Origin: Limimaricola sp. G21655-S1
GTDB lineage: Bacteria; Pseudomonadota; Alphaproteobacteria; Rhodobacterales; Rhodobacteraceae
NCBI RefSeq assembly: GCF_027213785.1
Contig: NZ_JAPWGO010000010.1
Location: forward strand, 1 to 64,000
Direction of reading: 5' to 3'
DNA: 64,000 nucleotides
Each line of letters opens with the position of its first letter. Positions within the stretch are counted from its first letter, which is position 1. The notes below the pieces were generated by a model. That model ran no database searches. It saw nothing but the letters and a program-made list of their open reading frames with translations, and was not told the DNA's origin. This document shows positions 8,352-18,265 of this stretch, piece by piece. The position numbers and the translations under genes are program-made.

Positions 8352-9278
8352 ATGACTACCGCGCTGATCACCCATCCCGATGGATTCAACCATTCCACGC
8401 CGCCCGGCCACCCCGAGCAGGTGGCGCGGCTCGACGCGGTGCTGGGTGCCTTGGAGGGCATGGACCTGCTGCGGCTCAAGGCGCCGATGGCGGCCGAGGC
8501 CGACCTTCTGAGAGTGCATCCGAAATCCTATCTCGACGGGCTGCACGAGGACGTACCCGAGCATGGCCGCCGCCAGCTCGACGCCGATACCTGGCTGTCG
8601 CCCGGCAGCCTCGGGGCGGCGTGGCGCGCCGCCGGGGCGGCGATCCGCGCCGTGGATGCGGTGCTGGGGGGCGAGGCGGCCAACGCCTTTTGCGCGATGC
8701 GCCCGCCCGGCCACCACGCCGAAACCGAGACCGCGATGGGGTTCTGCCTGTTGGGCAACGTCGCGGCGGCGGCGAAACACGCGCTCGACCATCACGGGCT
8801 GAGCCGCGTGGCGATCATCGATTTCGACGTGCATCACGGCAATGGCACGCAGGACCTCGTGGAGGACGATCCCCGCATCCTGTTCTGCTCGACCCACGAG
8901 ATGCCGCTCTACCCGGGCACAGGCGATCCATCGGACACCGGCCCGCATGGCACGGTGGTCAACGTGGCGCTGCGCGCGGGCTGTGACGGGGCGGGGATGC
9001 TGGCGGCGCTGGAGGAGAAGGTGTTCCCGCGCGTCGTGGCGCACCGACCCGAGCTGATCCTCGTCTCGGCCGGGTTCGACGCGCATCGCGACGATCCGCT
9101 GGCGGGGCTGATGCTCAAGGCGGAGGATTTCGCGAAGGTCACGGCGCGGATCTGCGATCTGGCGGCGGATCTGTGCTCGGGGCACGTGGTCTCCGCGCTC
9201 GAAGGCGGTTATGACCTCGAGGCGCTGGGCGCCTCTGCGGCTGCCCATGTCAGGATATTGGAGGAACGTGGGCGATGA
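8352..9278 (+). CDS. Histone deacetylase-like zinc amidohydrolase
   Basis: A 308-aa member of the HDAC/acetoin utilisation/acetylpolyamine amidohydrolase superfamily. It has RPPGHHAE (H121-H122 pair), DFDVHHGNGTQ (zinc ligands D159 and H161) and a late EGGYDLEALG motif. It should remove acetyl groups from small amines or protein lysines; the substrate is unknown. Its stop overlaps the xseB start (ATGA), so it is the first gene of an operon with xseB, ispA and dxs. The in-frame TTG at 8340 is a less likely start. Confidence 0.85.
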   Translation: MTTALITHPDGFNHSTPPGHPEQVARLDAVLGALEGMDLLRLKAPMAAEADLLRVHPKSYLDGLHEDVPEHGRRQLDADTWLSPGSLGAAWRAAGAAIRAVDAVLGGEAANAFCAMRPPGHHAETETAMGFCLLGNVAAAAKHALDHHGLSRVAIIDFDVHHGNGTQDLVEDDPRILFCSTHEMPLYPGTGDPSDTGPHGTVVNVALRAGCDGAGMLAALEEKVFPRVVAHRPELILVSAGFDAHRDDPLAGLMLKAEDFAKVTARICDLAADLCSGHVVSALEGGYDLEALGASAAAHVRILEERGR

Positions 9279-9517
9279 CCGACGCGACACCCGTGAACGA
9301 AATGAGCTTCGAGGCGGCGATCCGCGAGCTGGAGCAGGTGGTGGGCAAGCTGGAGCGCGGCGATGTCGCGCTCGACGAATCCATCGCGCTCTACCAGCGC
9401 GGCGCCGAGCTGAAGGCGCGCTGCGAGAAGCAGCTCGCCGAGGCCGAGGAGAAGGTCGCGAAGATCACCCAAGGCCCCGACGGCCAGGCGCAGGGCACCG
9501 CGCCGCTCGATGGCTGA
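9275..9517 (+). CDS. xseB: Exodeoxyribonuclease VII small subunit
   Basis: An 80-aa protein with the XseB core SFEAAIRELEQVVGKLERGD and LDESIALYQRG. It is the regulatory subunit of the exonuclease that degrades single-stranded DNA. It overlaps the HDAC-like gene by four bases and ispA by eight, which implies coupled translation. XseB just upstream of ispA is a common arrangement in proteobacteria. Confidence 0.95.
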   Translation: MTDATPVNEMSFEAAIRELEQVVGKLERGDVALDESIALYQRGAELKARCEKQLAEAEEKVAKITQGPDGQAQGTAPLDG

Positions 9518-10376
9518 GGGCTTTGCCGCCGCGCTGGCACAGGCCGGGCGCGAGACCCAAGGACTGCTCCGCGAAAGGCTCTCCGGGTACGACCTGCCCG
9601 TGGCCCGCGCGATGGAACACGCGGTCGCGGGCGGCAAGGGTCTGCGCGGGTTCCTCGTGCTCGAAGGCGCGCGGCTGCACGGCGTAACACGCGCGGCGGC
9701 GTTGCTGCCCGCCGCCGGGATCGAGGCGCTGCACGCCTACAGCCTCGTGCATGACGACCTGCCCGCGATGGATGACGACGATCTGCGCCGGGGACAGCCC
9801 ACCGTGCATGTCGCCTGGGACGAGGCGACCGCGATCCTCGCGGGCGACGCCTTGCAGACGCTGGCCTTCGAGCTTTGCGCCGACCCGGATGTCGGGCCGC
9901 ATCGCGCCGATCTGTGCCTGTCGCTGGCGCGGGCCGCCGGCATCGCCGGCATGGTCGGGGGGCAGGCCCGCGACATCATGGCCGAGACCGCGGCCATGCC
10001 GCTCGACATCGACCAGATCACCGTGCTGCAGCAGGGCAAGACCGGGGCGCTGATCCGCTGGTCGGCCGAGGCCGGCGCGGTGATGGCCGGCGCCGACCCG
10101 CGCCCGCTGGGGCGCTACGCCGCGGCGCTGGGCCTTGCCTTCCAGATCGCCGACGACATTCTCGACGTGGAGGGGGATGCCGCGAAGCTGGGCAAGGCCG
10201 TGCGCAAGGATGCCGGCGCCGGCAAGGCGACCTTCGTCTCGCTGCTCGGGCTCGACGCGGCGAAGACCCGCGCCGCCGAGCTCGTCGACGGTGCCTGCGA
10301 TGCCCTGTCGCCCTATGGCGCCGAGGCGGCAACCTTGCGCGACGCCGCCCGCTTCGTTATCGCGCGCGACAACTGA
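9510..10376 (+). CDS. ispA: Farnesyl diphosphate synthase (polyprenyl synthetase)
   Basis: A 288-aa class I prenyltransferase that condenses IPP with DMAPP and GPP to farnesyl diphosphate. The first Asp-rich motif is [15 protein letters not shown] (D82, D83, D88), with the two-residue insertion usual for bacterial short-chain enzymes. The second is FQIADDILD. It lies between xseB and dxs in one operon and feeds quinone, carotenoid and undecaprenyl synthesis. Confidence 0.95.
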   Translation: MAEGFAAALAQAGRETQGLLRERLSGYDLPVARAMEHAVAGGKGLRGFLVLEGARLHGVTRAAALLPAAGIEALHAYSLVHDDLPAMDDDDLRRGQPTVHVAWDEATAILAGDALQTLAFELCADPDVGPHRADLCLSLARAAGIAGMVGGQARDIMAETAAMPLDIDQITVLQQGKTGALIRWSAEAGAVMAGADPRPLGRYAAALGLAFQIADDILDVEGDAAKLGKAVRKDAGAGKATFVSLLGLDAAKTRAAELVDGACDALSPYGAEAATLRDAARFVIARDN

Positions 10377-10392
10377 TCAGAGGGGGCCCGCC

Positions 10393-12333
10393 ATGACCCA
10401 GACGCCGAACCGCCCCGTCACACCGATCCTCGACCGGGTGCAGATCCCCGCCGACATGAAGCGGCTGAGCGATGCCGAGCTGCGGCGGCTCGCCGACGAG
10501 CTGCGCGCCGAGACGATCTCGGCGGTGAGCGAGACCGGCGGCCATCTCGGCGCGGGCCTCGGCGTGGTCGAGATGACCGTGGCGCTGCACGCGGTGTTCG
10601 ACACGCCGCGCGACCGGCTGATCTGGGATGTCAGCCACCAGTCCTACCCGCACAAGATCCTCACCGGTCGGCGCGACCGGATCCGCACCCTGCGCCAGAA
10701 GGACGGGCTGTCGGGATTCACCAAGCGCTCCGAAAGCCCCTACGACCCGTTCGGCGCGGCGCACAGCTCGACCTCGATCTCGGCGGCGCTGGGCCTTGCG
10801 GTGGCGCGCGATCTCGGCGGGCGCGGTCTCGAGGGCGAGAGCGTCGGCGACTGCATCGCGGTGATCGGCGACGGCGCGATGAGCGCCGGCATGGCCTATG
10901 AGGCGATGAACAACGCGGGCCATCTGGGCAAGCGGCTGATCGTCATCCTCAACGACAACGAGATGTCGATCGCGCCACCGGTGGGCGCGATGTCCTCCTA
11001 CCTGTCGCGGCTCTATGCCGGGGCGCCGTTCCAGGAGTTCAAGGCGCTGGCCAAGGGCGCGGTGAGCTTCCTGCCGCCGCCGTTCCAGGAGGGGGCGAAG
11101 CGGGCCAAGGACGTGTTCAAGCACATGACCGTCGGCGGCACGCTGTTCGAGGAGCTGGGCTTTTCCTATATCGGCCCGATCGACGGTCACGACATGGACC
11201 AGCTCCTGTCGGTGTTGCGCACCGTCAAGTCGCGCGCCGACGGGCCGATCCTGATCCATGCGATCACGAAGAAGGGCAAGGGCTACGGCCCGGCCGAAGC
11301 GGCCTCGGACAAGGGGCACGCGACGGCCAAGTTCGACGTGGTCTCGGGCGCGCAGGCCAAGGCCAAGAGCAACGCGCCATCCTATACCTCGGTGTTCTCG
11401 GACACGCTCGTCAAGCTGGCCGAGAACGACCAGAAGATCGTCGCGGTCACCGCGGCGATGCCCGACGGCACCGGGCTGGCGCGGTTCATGGATCGTTATG
11501 CCAGCCGCTGCTTCGATGTCGGCATCGCCGAGCAGCACGCGGTGACCTTTGCGGCGGGCCTCGCGGCGGGCGGGATGAAGCCGTTCTGCGCGATCTACTC
11601 GACCTTCCTGCAGCGCGGCTACGACCAAGTGGTGCACGACGTGGCAATCCAGCGGCTGCCGGTGCGCTTCGCGATCGACCGCGCGGGTCTCGTCGGCGCC
11701 GATGGCGCCACCCATGCCGGCAGCTTCGACGTGGGCTTCATGGCCAACCTGCCGGGCATGGTGGTGATGGCCGCCGCCGACGAGGCGGAGCTGGTGCGCA
11801 TGGTGGTGACGGCGGCGGCGCATGACGACGGGCCGATCGCCTTCCGTTTTCCGCGCGGCGAAGGCGTCGGCGTCGAGATCCCGGCCGAGGCAGAGCCGTT
11901 GGAGATCGGCCGGGGCCGGATCGTGCAGGAGGGCAGTCGCGTCGCGCTCCTGTCCTTCGGTACGCGGTTGTCGGAGGCGGTGAAGGCCGCCGAGGCGCTG
12001 TCGGCGCGTGGCATCACGCCCACCATCGCCGATGCGCGTTTTGCCAAGCCGCTGGATCGGGAGATGATCCTGACACTGGCGCGGGAGCACGAGGCGCTGA
12101 TCACCATCGAGGAGGGGGCCGTCGGCGGTTTCGGCAGCCACGTGGCGCAGCTTCTTTCCGATGAGGGCGTGTTCGATGCTGGGCTGAAGTTCCGCTCGAT
12201 GGTGCTGCCCGACATCTTCATCGATCAGGCCAGCCCCTCGGACATGTACGAGACCGCCGGTCTTTCGGCCCGGCATATCGAGGAAAAGGTGCTGTCGGTT
12301 CTGGGCGTCGAGGTCATCGGCAAGCGGGCCTGA
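10393..12333 (+). CDS. dxs: 1-deoxy-D-xylulose-5-phosphate synthase
   Basis: A 646-aa thiamine-diphosphate enzyme that joins pyruvate and glyceraldehyde-3-phosphate in the first step of the MEP pathway. The ThDP motif begins at GDGAMSAG (159-166); the conserved GGHLG (49-53), the transketolase-like Glu in GIAEQHAV and the C-terminal transketolase domain are present. It starts 16 bases after ispA, with AGAGGGGG upstream. Since ThDP is its cofactor, it depends on the thiamine supply served by thiBPQ elsewhere in the window. Confidence 0.97.
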   Translation: MTQTPNRPVTPILDRVQIPADMKRLSDAELRRLADELRAETISAVSETGGHLGAGLGVVEMTVALHAVFDTPRDRLIWDVSHQSYPHKILTGRRDRIRTLRQKDGLSGFTKRSESPYDPFGAAHSSTSISAALGLAVARDLGGRGLEGESVGDCIAVIGDGAMSAGMAYEAMNNAGHLGKRLIVILNDNEMSIAPPVGAMSSYLSRLYAGAPFQEFKALAKGAVSFLPPPFQEGAKRAKDVFKHMTVGGTLFEELGFSYIGPIDGHDMDQLLSVLRTVKSRADGPILIHAITKKGKGYGPAEAASDKGHATAKFDVVSGAQAKAKSNAPSYTSVFSDTLVKLAENDQKIVAVTAAMPDGTGLARFMDRYASRCFDVGIAEQHAVTFAAGLAAGGMKPFCAIYSTFLQRGYDQVVHDVAIQRLPVRFAIDRAGLVGADGATHAGSFDVGFMANLPGMVVMAAADEAELVRMVVTAAAHDDGPIAFRFPRGEGVGVEIPAEAEPLEIGRGRIVQEGSRVALLSFGTRLSEAVKAAEALSARGITPTIADARFAKPLDREMILTLAREHEALITIEEGAVGGFGSHVAQLLSDEGVFDAGLKFRSMVLPDIFIDQASPSDMYETAGLSARHIEEKVLSVLGVEVIGKRA

Positions 12334-12339
12334 GGGGTG

Positions 12340-12374
12340 CCGCCGCGCGGGGGCATCGAGCCCCCTTGCGGCGG
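12340..12374. terminator. Hairpin between dxs and the convergent gene
   Basis: A two-part stem (7 bp, a 2-nt internal mismatch, then 6 bp, loop ATCGA) lies between the stop codons of convergent genes. It has no T-run in either direction but could serve as a bidirectional barrier. Confidence 0.45.
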
Positions 12375-12385
12375 GCTGCCGCGGA

Positions 12386-13243
12386 TCAGCTGCCGGTTTC
12401 GGCGCGCAGCAGCGCCGCCAGCCCCGAGCGGTAATCGGGGTGGATCAGCTCCACACCCAGCTCGTTCTTGATCCGGTCGTTCCGGACCTTCTTTGATTCG
12501 GCGTAGAAGCTGCGCGCCATCGGCGTCATCTCGGCCTGTTCGAACGGCACTTCGGGCGGCACCGGCAGGCCGAGCAGCTCGGCCGCATGGGCGATGACGT
12601 CCTGCGGCGGCGCCGGATCGTCGTCGCACAGGTTGTAGATCGCGCCGGGGTTCGGGCGGTCGATGCTGGCCTTCAGCACCTGCGCGATGTCGTCGACATG
12701 GATGCGGCTGAACAGCTGCCCCTGCTTGACGATGCGCCGCGCCGTGCCCTGCCGCACCTTTTCGAACGGGCCGCGACCGGGCCCGTAGATGCCGGCGAGG
12801 CGGAAGATGTGCAGCGGCAGGCCGGGAACGGCGCGCCACGCCGCCTCGGCCTCGACCCTCGCCCGGCCGCGCGCCGTCGCGGGGCGCAGATCGCTGTCCT
12901 CGTCGACCCAATCGCCGTCGCGGTCGCCATAGACGCCGGTGGTCGAAAGATAGCCCACCCATGCGAAGCGGCTTGCGCGCGCGGCGATGGCGCCGCGCCA
13001 TTCGCGCAGCACCGGGTCGCCATCGGCATCGGGCGCCGCGGAGACGAGAAGATGCGTGGCCGCGTCGAGCGCCCCGGTGAGATCGGTGCCGGGCCAGATC
13101 GTGGGCTCGACGCCCTCGGCGCGCAAGTCTTCGGCCTTCTCGGCCGAGCGGGTGGTCCCGACGATCCGCCACGTATCGCGCGGCAACAGGCGGGCAAGGG
13201 CGCGGGCCGAATAGCCATGGCCGAAGGAAAGGAGCGTCTTCAT
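12386..13243 (-). CDS. NAD(P)-dependent epimerase-like protein, YeeZ type
   Basis: A 285-aa extended SDR-like protein. The N-terminal nucleotide-binding region is LSFGHGYSARALAR (a G-x-G-x-x-A form), followed by STTGVYGDRDGDWVDE and a C-terminal substrate-binding half. The family is annotated as SDR or NAD(P)-binding protein similar to E. coli YeeZ; the substrate is unknown. I used the ATG at 13243; a TTG six bases upstream is also in frame. No clear ribosome site is visible. Confidence 0.8.
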   Translation of the reverse strand: MKTLLSFGHGYSARALARLLPRDTWRIVGTTRSAEKAEDLRAEGVEPTIWPGTDLTGALDAATHLLVSAAPDADGDPVLREWRGAIAARASRFAWVGYLSTTGVYGDRDGDWVDEDSDLRPATARGRARVEAEAAWRAVPGLPLHIFRLAGIYGPGRGPFEKVRQGTARRIVKQGQLFSRIHVDDIAQVLKASIDRPNPGAIYNLCDDDPAPPQDVIAHAAELLGLPVPPEVPFEQAEMTPMARSFYAESKKVRNDRIKNELGVELIHPDYRSGLAALLRAETGS

Positions 13244-13267
13244 GGGCAATATGTGCCCGATGCGGCG

Positions 13268-13678
13268 CTAGCGGTCCAGCAGCGCGAGGGTCCGGCCGTC
13301 GGGCCCGTCATAGAAGGTCTCCAGTATCTCTCCGAAGACCGGGTCGGCACCGGGCTGCGCCGCGAAGAGCGTGGCCGAACTCCTGAGCTTCAACGCGTCG
13401 ATGCCGCCGAGGATGTCCTCGGGCGCGCGGCCACGATGCGCCAGCATGGCGCGGGAGATCTCGACCAGCCGGGAGCCGAGGGTCGGGTGGGCGAGGTAGG
13501 CGCGCGCCTCTGCCGCGTCCGCGATCCCGTAATGCTGCGCCATCGGCGAATGGCCGAGACCGCGGATCTGCGGCCAGATGTACCACATCCAATGGCTGCG
13601 CTTCTGCCCGGTCTCGATCTCGGACAGGGCGGTGGCGTAGCTGTCCCGCTGCGCCTCGATAAATCGATCGAGGCTCAT
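13268..13678 (-). CDS. DUF1810 family protein
   Basis: A 136-aa protein with the DUF1810 signature (F-I-x-A-Q near the start, SHWMWYIWPQIRGLGHS at about 28-44, and a Y-x-I region). The fold is calpastatin-like and the function is unknown. Its ATG overlaps the last bases of the topoisomerase IB gene (ATGA), so it is translated behind that gene. Confidence 0.88.
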   Translation of the reverse strand: MSLDRFIEAQRDSYATALSEIETGQKRSHWMWYIWPQIRGLGHSPMAQHYGIADAAEARAYLAHPTLGSRLVEISRAMLAHRGRAPEDILGGIDALKLRSSATLFAAQPGADPVFGEILETFYDGPDGRTLALLDR

Positions 13679-14655
13679 GACAGCAGCCTCAGCAGCGCCC
13701 GCTCGGCCTGTCGCAGCCCGTCGGTCTCGGGGAGGTCCTGGAGCAGCGCGGCGCGGTCTTCGGGCGCGGCTTCGTGCAGCGCGATGACCTTCGGGTGGAT
13801 ATAGCTGTTGCGCGCGATGGTCGGGGTGTTGTGCAGCCGCTCGGCGGCGGCCTCGCTCATGCTCTTGATGGAGAGCGCCTCATCCGAGAGCGCACAGGCC
13901 AAGGCCGCCTCCGAGCCCGCCCATGTACGGAAGGTCTTGGCGGTGACATGATCGGAGCCGGTGATCTCGGCCAGCCGGTCGTTCACCTGCCCCGAGGAAA
14001 CGCCATGCGGCGCGCCCTCCTCGTCGATCCAGCCGATGAGCTGCTTCCCGGGCAGGTCGTGCAGTTTGCCCAGCACCTTCATCAGCGACTTGTCCTTGAG
14101 TTTGCGGTCGACCTTCTTGTTGCCCTTGGCCATGTAGCGCAGCCGCATCTCGCCGTCATCGAGCCGGATGTGCCGGCCCGTCAGGGTGGTGGCGCCATAG
14201 GTGCGGTTCTCGGCCGCATAGGCCGGGTTGCCCACGCGGATCGAGACCCGGTCGATCAGGGCCAGAACCGCGGCGATGGCGAAATCAAGCTCGCCCGCCT
14301 CGCCGGAGAGGTCGCGGCGGATGCGGCGCCGGATCGCGGGCAGGGCCGCCCCGAACTCGTACAGGTGGTCGAACTTGTGCGACTCGCGCCAGGCGCGCCA
14401 TTCGGGGTGATAGCGGTATTGCTTGCGGGTGCGGGCATCGAGACCCGTTGCCTGAAGGTGGCCATGCGGCTTGGGACAGATCCAGACCTTCTCGTAGGCA
14501 GGCGGTACCGCCAGCGCCTCGATCCGCCGGCGCTCGGCCCCGCGCTCGATGGTGGTGCCGTCAGGCGCGGTATAGGAGAAACCGCGCCCGCAGCGGCGGC
14601 GCGCGATTCCCGGCTCTGAATCGGGATAGTAGACGAGCTTGGCGGGGGGCGGCAT
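13675..14655 (-). CDS. DNA topoisomerase IB (poxvirus-like)
   Basis: A 326-aa type IB topoisomerase that relaxes supercoils through a 3'-phosphotyrosyl link. Catalytic residues can be placed: R140 (SIRVGN), a Lys in KGNKK (about 178-182), R243 (TFRTWAG) and the nucleophile Y285 (NSYIHP). Start at 14655 is set by GAGGAG nine bases upstream. An extension to 14808 would run through the dispersed motif and is not typical. It overlaps DUF1810 by four bases. Confidence 0.9.
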   Translation of the reverse strand: MPPPAKLVYYPDSEPGIARRRCGRGFSYTAPDGTTIERGAERRRIEALAVPPAYEKVWICPKPHGHLQATGLDARTRKQYRYHPEWRAWRESHKFDHLYEFGAALPAIRRRIRRDLSGEAGELDFAIAAVLALIDRVSIRVGNPAYAAENRTYGATTLTGRHIRLDDGEMRLRYMAKGNKKVDRKLKDKSLMKVLGKLHDLPGKQLIGWIDEEGAPHGVSSGQVNDRLAEITGSDHVTAKTFRTWAGSEAALACALSDEALSIKSMSEAAAERLHNTPTIARNSYIHPKVIALHEAAPEDRAALLQDLPETDGLRQAERALLRLLS

Positions 14656-14730
14656 CGGCGGATCTCCTCGGCCGTGCAACGCCGGGCGCGCGGCGCCCGT
14701 TCCCGGCACGACGATCACGCTCGCGCGCGT

Positions 14731-14759
14731 CGCTCGTTCATCTTTCCTCAAATACGCAT
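14731..14759 (-). repeat. Dispersed intergenic motif, copy 3
   Basis: On the minus strand the sequence reads ATGCGTATTTGAGGAAAGAT followed by GAACG. It sits between the divergent topoisomerase IB and adenine deaminase genes. Confidence 0.6.
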
Positions 14760-14852
14760 GCGCGGCGGTGCCGCAGGGCGCTCGCCCGGGGCCTCTCGCG
14801 CCCAGCATCCGGCGGGGTTGCGGCGGCTCGCCCGTTGGTATGAAATCCGAAG

Positions 14853-16652
14853 ATGGAACATGCCATCAGCTCCTGGGCCGAAGCTGCCCCCCGTCTCGTC
14901 GCCGTGGCCGCAGGCCGCGAGGCCGCCGATCTCGTGATCCGCGGCGGTCGTCTCGTCAACGTGCAGAGCCGCGAAATCCTCGATGGCTGGGAGGTGGCGG
15001 TGGCCGCGGGCCGCTTCGCCTATGTCGGCCCCGATGCGAGCCATTGCATCGGCGAGGGCACCGAGGTGGTGGATGCCGCCGACCGCTACCTGATCCCCGG
15101 GTTGATCGACGCGCATATGCATGTCGAGAGCGGCATGCTGACCCCGGCCGAGTTCGCCGCCGCGGTGATCCCGCATGGCACCACGACGATGTTCACCGAC
15201 CCGCACGAGATCGCCAACGTGCTGGGGCTCGAGGGCGTCAGGATGATGCATGACGAGGCGTTGATGCAGCCCGTCAACATGTTCACCCAGATGCCCAGCT
15301 GCGCGCCCTCGGCGCCGGGGCTCGAGACCACCGGCCACGAGATATCCCCCGAGGACGTGGCCGAGGCGATGTCATGGCCCGGCATCGTGGGTCTGGGCGA
15401 GATGATGAACTACCCGGGCGTGGTCGCGGGCGATCCGAAGATGCTGGCCGAGATCGCAGCCACCATGCGCGCGGGCAAGACCGTGGGCGGGCATTACGCG
15501 AGCCCCGACCGGGGCGTGCCGTTCCACGCCTATGTCGCGGGCGGTCCCGCCGACGATCACGAGGGCACGCGCGAGCAGGACGCGATCGACCGGGTCCGGC
15601 AGGGCATGCGCTCGATGCTGCGGCTGGGCAGCGCGTGGTACGACGTGGAGAGCCAGATCACCGCCGTCACCGAGCGCGGTCTCGACCCGCGCAATTTCGT
15701 GCTGTGCACCGATGACTGCCATTCCGGCACGCTGGTGAATGACGGCCACATGGACCGGGTGGTACGCCACGCCATCGAATGCGGCTGCGACCCGGTGGTG
15801 GCGCTGCAGATGGCGACGATCAACTCGGCCACGCATTTCGGCATGGAGCGCGAGCTGGGCAGCATCGCGCCGGGGCGGCGCGCCGACGTGATCCTGACCT
15901 CGGATCTCGCCACCCTGCCGATCGAGACCGTCTTCGCGCGGGGCCAGCTGGTTGCCGAAAGCGGTGACCTGCGTGTCACATGCCCGCATTACGATTGGCC
16001 CGAAAGCGCACGGAACACCGTGCATCTGGGCCGGGAACTGGTGGCGGATGATTTCAAGGTCGCGGCGCCCGAAGGGGTGGAGACGGTCCGTGCCAAGGTG
16101 ATCGGCGTGGTCGAGAACCAGGCGCCGACCAGGGCGCTGGTGCGCGAGCTTCCCGTCGAGGGTGGCTGCGTGATGCCCGACGGCCCGGTAGCGCGGATCG
16201 CGCTGGTGGAACGGCACCGCGGCACGGGGGGCGTGGTGAACGGCTTCGTCGAGGGCTTCGGCTACGAGGGCCGCATGGCGATCGCCTCCACCGTCGCGCA
16301 TGACAGCCATCACATGATCGTCGTCGGCACCGATGCCGAGATGATGGCAGCCGCCGCGAACCGCCTGGGCGAAGTCGGCGGCGGCATCACGGTCTGGCGC
16401 GACGGCGCCGAGCGGGCGCTGGTGCGGCTGCCGATCGCCGGGCTGATGTCGGATGCGCCGGCGCGCGACGTGGCCGCGGCCGCCGATGACATGGTCGCGG
16501 CGATGCGCGACGCTGGCTGCACGCTCAACAACGCCTACATGCAGCATTCGCTGCTCGCGCTCGTGGTGATCCCCGAGCTGCGCATATCGGATCTCGGGCT
16601 GGTGGACGTCACCCGGTTCGAGATCACGACACCATTCGAGGGACAGGACTGA
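14853..16652 (+). CDS. ade: Adenine deaminase
   Basis: A 599-aa amidohydrolase that converts adenine to hypoxanthine and ammonia with a two-metal site. The metal motif is DAHMHVESGM (about 87-96), with TDPHEIANVLG and DDCHSGTLV downstream, and the C-terminal adenine deaminase domain is full length. It lies five bases before amn, and together they turn AMP into hypoxanthine and ribose-5-phosphate. Confidence 0.95.
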   Translation: MEHAISSWAEAAPRLVAVAAGREAADLVIRGGRLVNVQSREILDGWEVAVAAGRFAYVGPDASHCIGEGTEVVDAADRYLIPGLIDAHMHVESGMLTPAEFAAAVIPHGTTTMFTDPHEIANVLGLEGVRMMHDEALMQPVNMFTQMPSCAPSAPGLETTGHEISPEDVAEAMSWPGIVGLGEMMNYPGVVAGDPKMLAEIAATMRAGKTVGGHYASPDRGVPFHAYVAGGPADDHEGTREQDAIDRVRQGMRSMLRLGSAWYDVESQITAVTERGLDPRNFVLCTDDCHSGTLVNDGHMDRVVRHAIECGCDPVVALQMATINSATHFGMERELGSIAPGRRADVILTSDLATLPIETVFARGQLVAESGDLRVTCPHYDWPESARNTVHLGRELVADDFKVAAPEGVETVRAKVIGVVENQAPTRALVRELPVEGGCVMPDGPVARIALVERHRGTGGVVNGFVEGFGYEGRMAIASTVAHDSHHMIVVGTDAEMMAAAANRLGEVGGGITVWRDGAERALVRLPIAGLMSDAPARDVAAAADDMVAAMRDAGCTLNNAYMQHSLLALVVIPELRISDLGLVDVTRFEITTPFEGQD

Positions 16653-16657
16653 CCAAT

Positions 16658-18133
16658 ATGGAGAGAACGCTGAAGATCCAGACGCCCCCCAGCCCCGCCG
16701 CCGAGGCCTTTACCGATCCCGAGGCGGCGCTGGCGCGTCTCAAGGAGATCTACGAGACGGCCACGCGCTTCCTGTGCGAAAGATTCACCGAGACGTTGCG
16801 GGGCGGCGTGCCCGAAACCCGGTTCCGCGCCTTCTATCCGGAGATCCGCTTCTCGACCGCGACCTTCGCGCAGGCCGACAGCCGGTTGAGCTTCGGCCAC
16901 GTGGCCGAGCCCGGCACCTATGCCACGACCGTCACCCGGCCGGAGCTGTTCGGAAACTACCTGATGCAGCAGATGCGGCTCCTGATCGAGAACCACGGCG
17001 TGCCGGTGGTGATCGGTGCCTCCGAGACGCCGATGCCGGTGCATTTCGCGGTCGCCAATGACGCGAGCGTGACGGTGCCGCAGGACGGGGCGATGGATTT
17101 CCACCTGCGCGACGTGTTCGACGTGCCGGATCTCTCGACCACCCATGACGACATCGTCAATGGCAACGGCTTCACCTATCCCGACGGGGCGCGGCCGCTG
17201 TCGCCTTTCACGGCGCAGCGGATCGACTATTCGCTGGCCCGTCTGGCGCATTACACCGCGACCGATCCGACGCATTTCCAGAACCACGTGCTGTTCACGA
17301 ACTACCAGTTCTACGTCGAGGAATTCGAGGCCTATGCCCGCCACGTGCTGGCCGATCCCGAGAGCGGCTACACCAGCTTCGTCGGCCCGAACAACCAGGT
17401 GATCCGCGACCCCGAGGGGGCGATGCACATCCCGGCGAAGATGCCGCAGATGCCGACCTATCACCTCAAGCGCGCCAACGGGCAGGGGATCACGCTGGTC
17501 AACATCGGCGTTGGCCCCTCGAATGCCAAGACCGCCACCGACCACATCGCGGTGCTGCGGCCGCATGCCTGGCTGATGGTCGGGCATTGCGCCGGGCTCA
17601 GGAACAGCCAGAGGTTGGGCGATTTCGTTCTGGCGCATGGATATCTGCGCGAGGATCACGTGCTCGACGACGACCTGCCGGTCTGGGTGCCGATCCCGGC
17701 GCTGGCCGAGATCCAGATCGCGCTCGAGGACGCGGTGGCGCAGGTCACCGCGCTAGAGGGCTATGAACTCAAGCGGATCATGCGCACCGGCACCGTCGCC
17801 ACCATCGATAACCGCAACTGGGAACTGCGCGACCAGTCCGGTCCGGTGCAGCGTCTGAGCCAGTCGCGCGCCGTGGCGCTCGACATGGAAAGCGCGACCA
17901 TCGCGGCCAACGGCTTTCGCTTCCGGGTGCCCTACGGCACGCTGCTCTGCGTCTCGGACAAGCCGCTGCATGGCGAATTGAAGCTGCCGGGCATGGCTTC
18001 GGATTTCTATAAGACACAGGTGGCGCGCCACCTGATGATCGGGATCCGGGCGATGGAACGGCTGCGCGAGATGCCGCTGGAGCGCATCCATAGTCGCAAG
18101 CTGCGTAGCTTCGAAGAGACGGCTTTCCTCTGA
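16658..18133 (+). CDS. amn: AMP nucleosidase
   Basis: A 491-aa cytoplasmic enzyme that hydrolyses AMP to adenine and ribose-5-phosphate. The N-terminal regulatory domain covers about 1-185 and the nucleoside-phosphorylase-like catalytic domain about 200-490 (VGHCAGLR, and the acidic region ALDMESATIAANGFRFRVPYG typical of Amn). It follows ade by five bases. A high cellular AMP level would be drained by this pair. Confidence 0.95.
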   Translation: MERTLKIQTPPSPAAEAFTDPEAALARLKEIYETATRFLCERFTETLRGGVPETRFRAFYPEIRFSTATFAQADSRLSFGHVAEPGTYATTVTRPELFGNYLMQQMRLLIENHGVPVVIGASETPMPVHFAVANDASVTVPQDGAMDFHLRDVFDVPDLSTTHDDIVNGNGFTYPDGARPLSPFTAQRIDYSLARLAHYTATDPTHFQNHVLFTNYQFYVEEFEAYARHVLADPESGYTSFVGPNNQVIRDPEGAMHIPAKMPQMPTYHLKRANGQGITLVNIGVGPSNAKTATDHIAVLRPHAWLMVGHCAGLRNSQRLGDFVLAHGYLREDHVLDDDLPVWVPIPALAEIQIALEDAVAQVTALEGYELKRIMRTGTVATIDNRNWELRDQSGPVQRLSQSRAVALDMESATIAANGFRFRVPYGTLLCVSDKPLHGELKLPGMASDFYKTQVARHLMIGIRAMERLREMPLERIHSRKLRSFEETAFL

Positions 18134-18265
18134 AACCCGCCGATACCGCAAGGAAACAGCGGTTTTTGCTTGCAATGACGCTTGTTTCATTGTGGGTCTA
18201 GGCAACACGCCGCGCCAAGCGGTGCAAGGACAAGCCCCGAGCGGGCTGTGGCAAGGAGACCTCGA

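Noticed and set aside
10357-12276. 639-codon minus-strand frame opposite dxs
   Set aside because: The dxs gene on the plus strand has complete motifs. The antisense frame has the His/Arg/Gly bias of a shadow.
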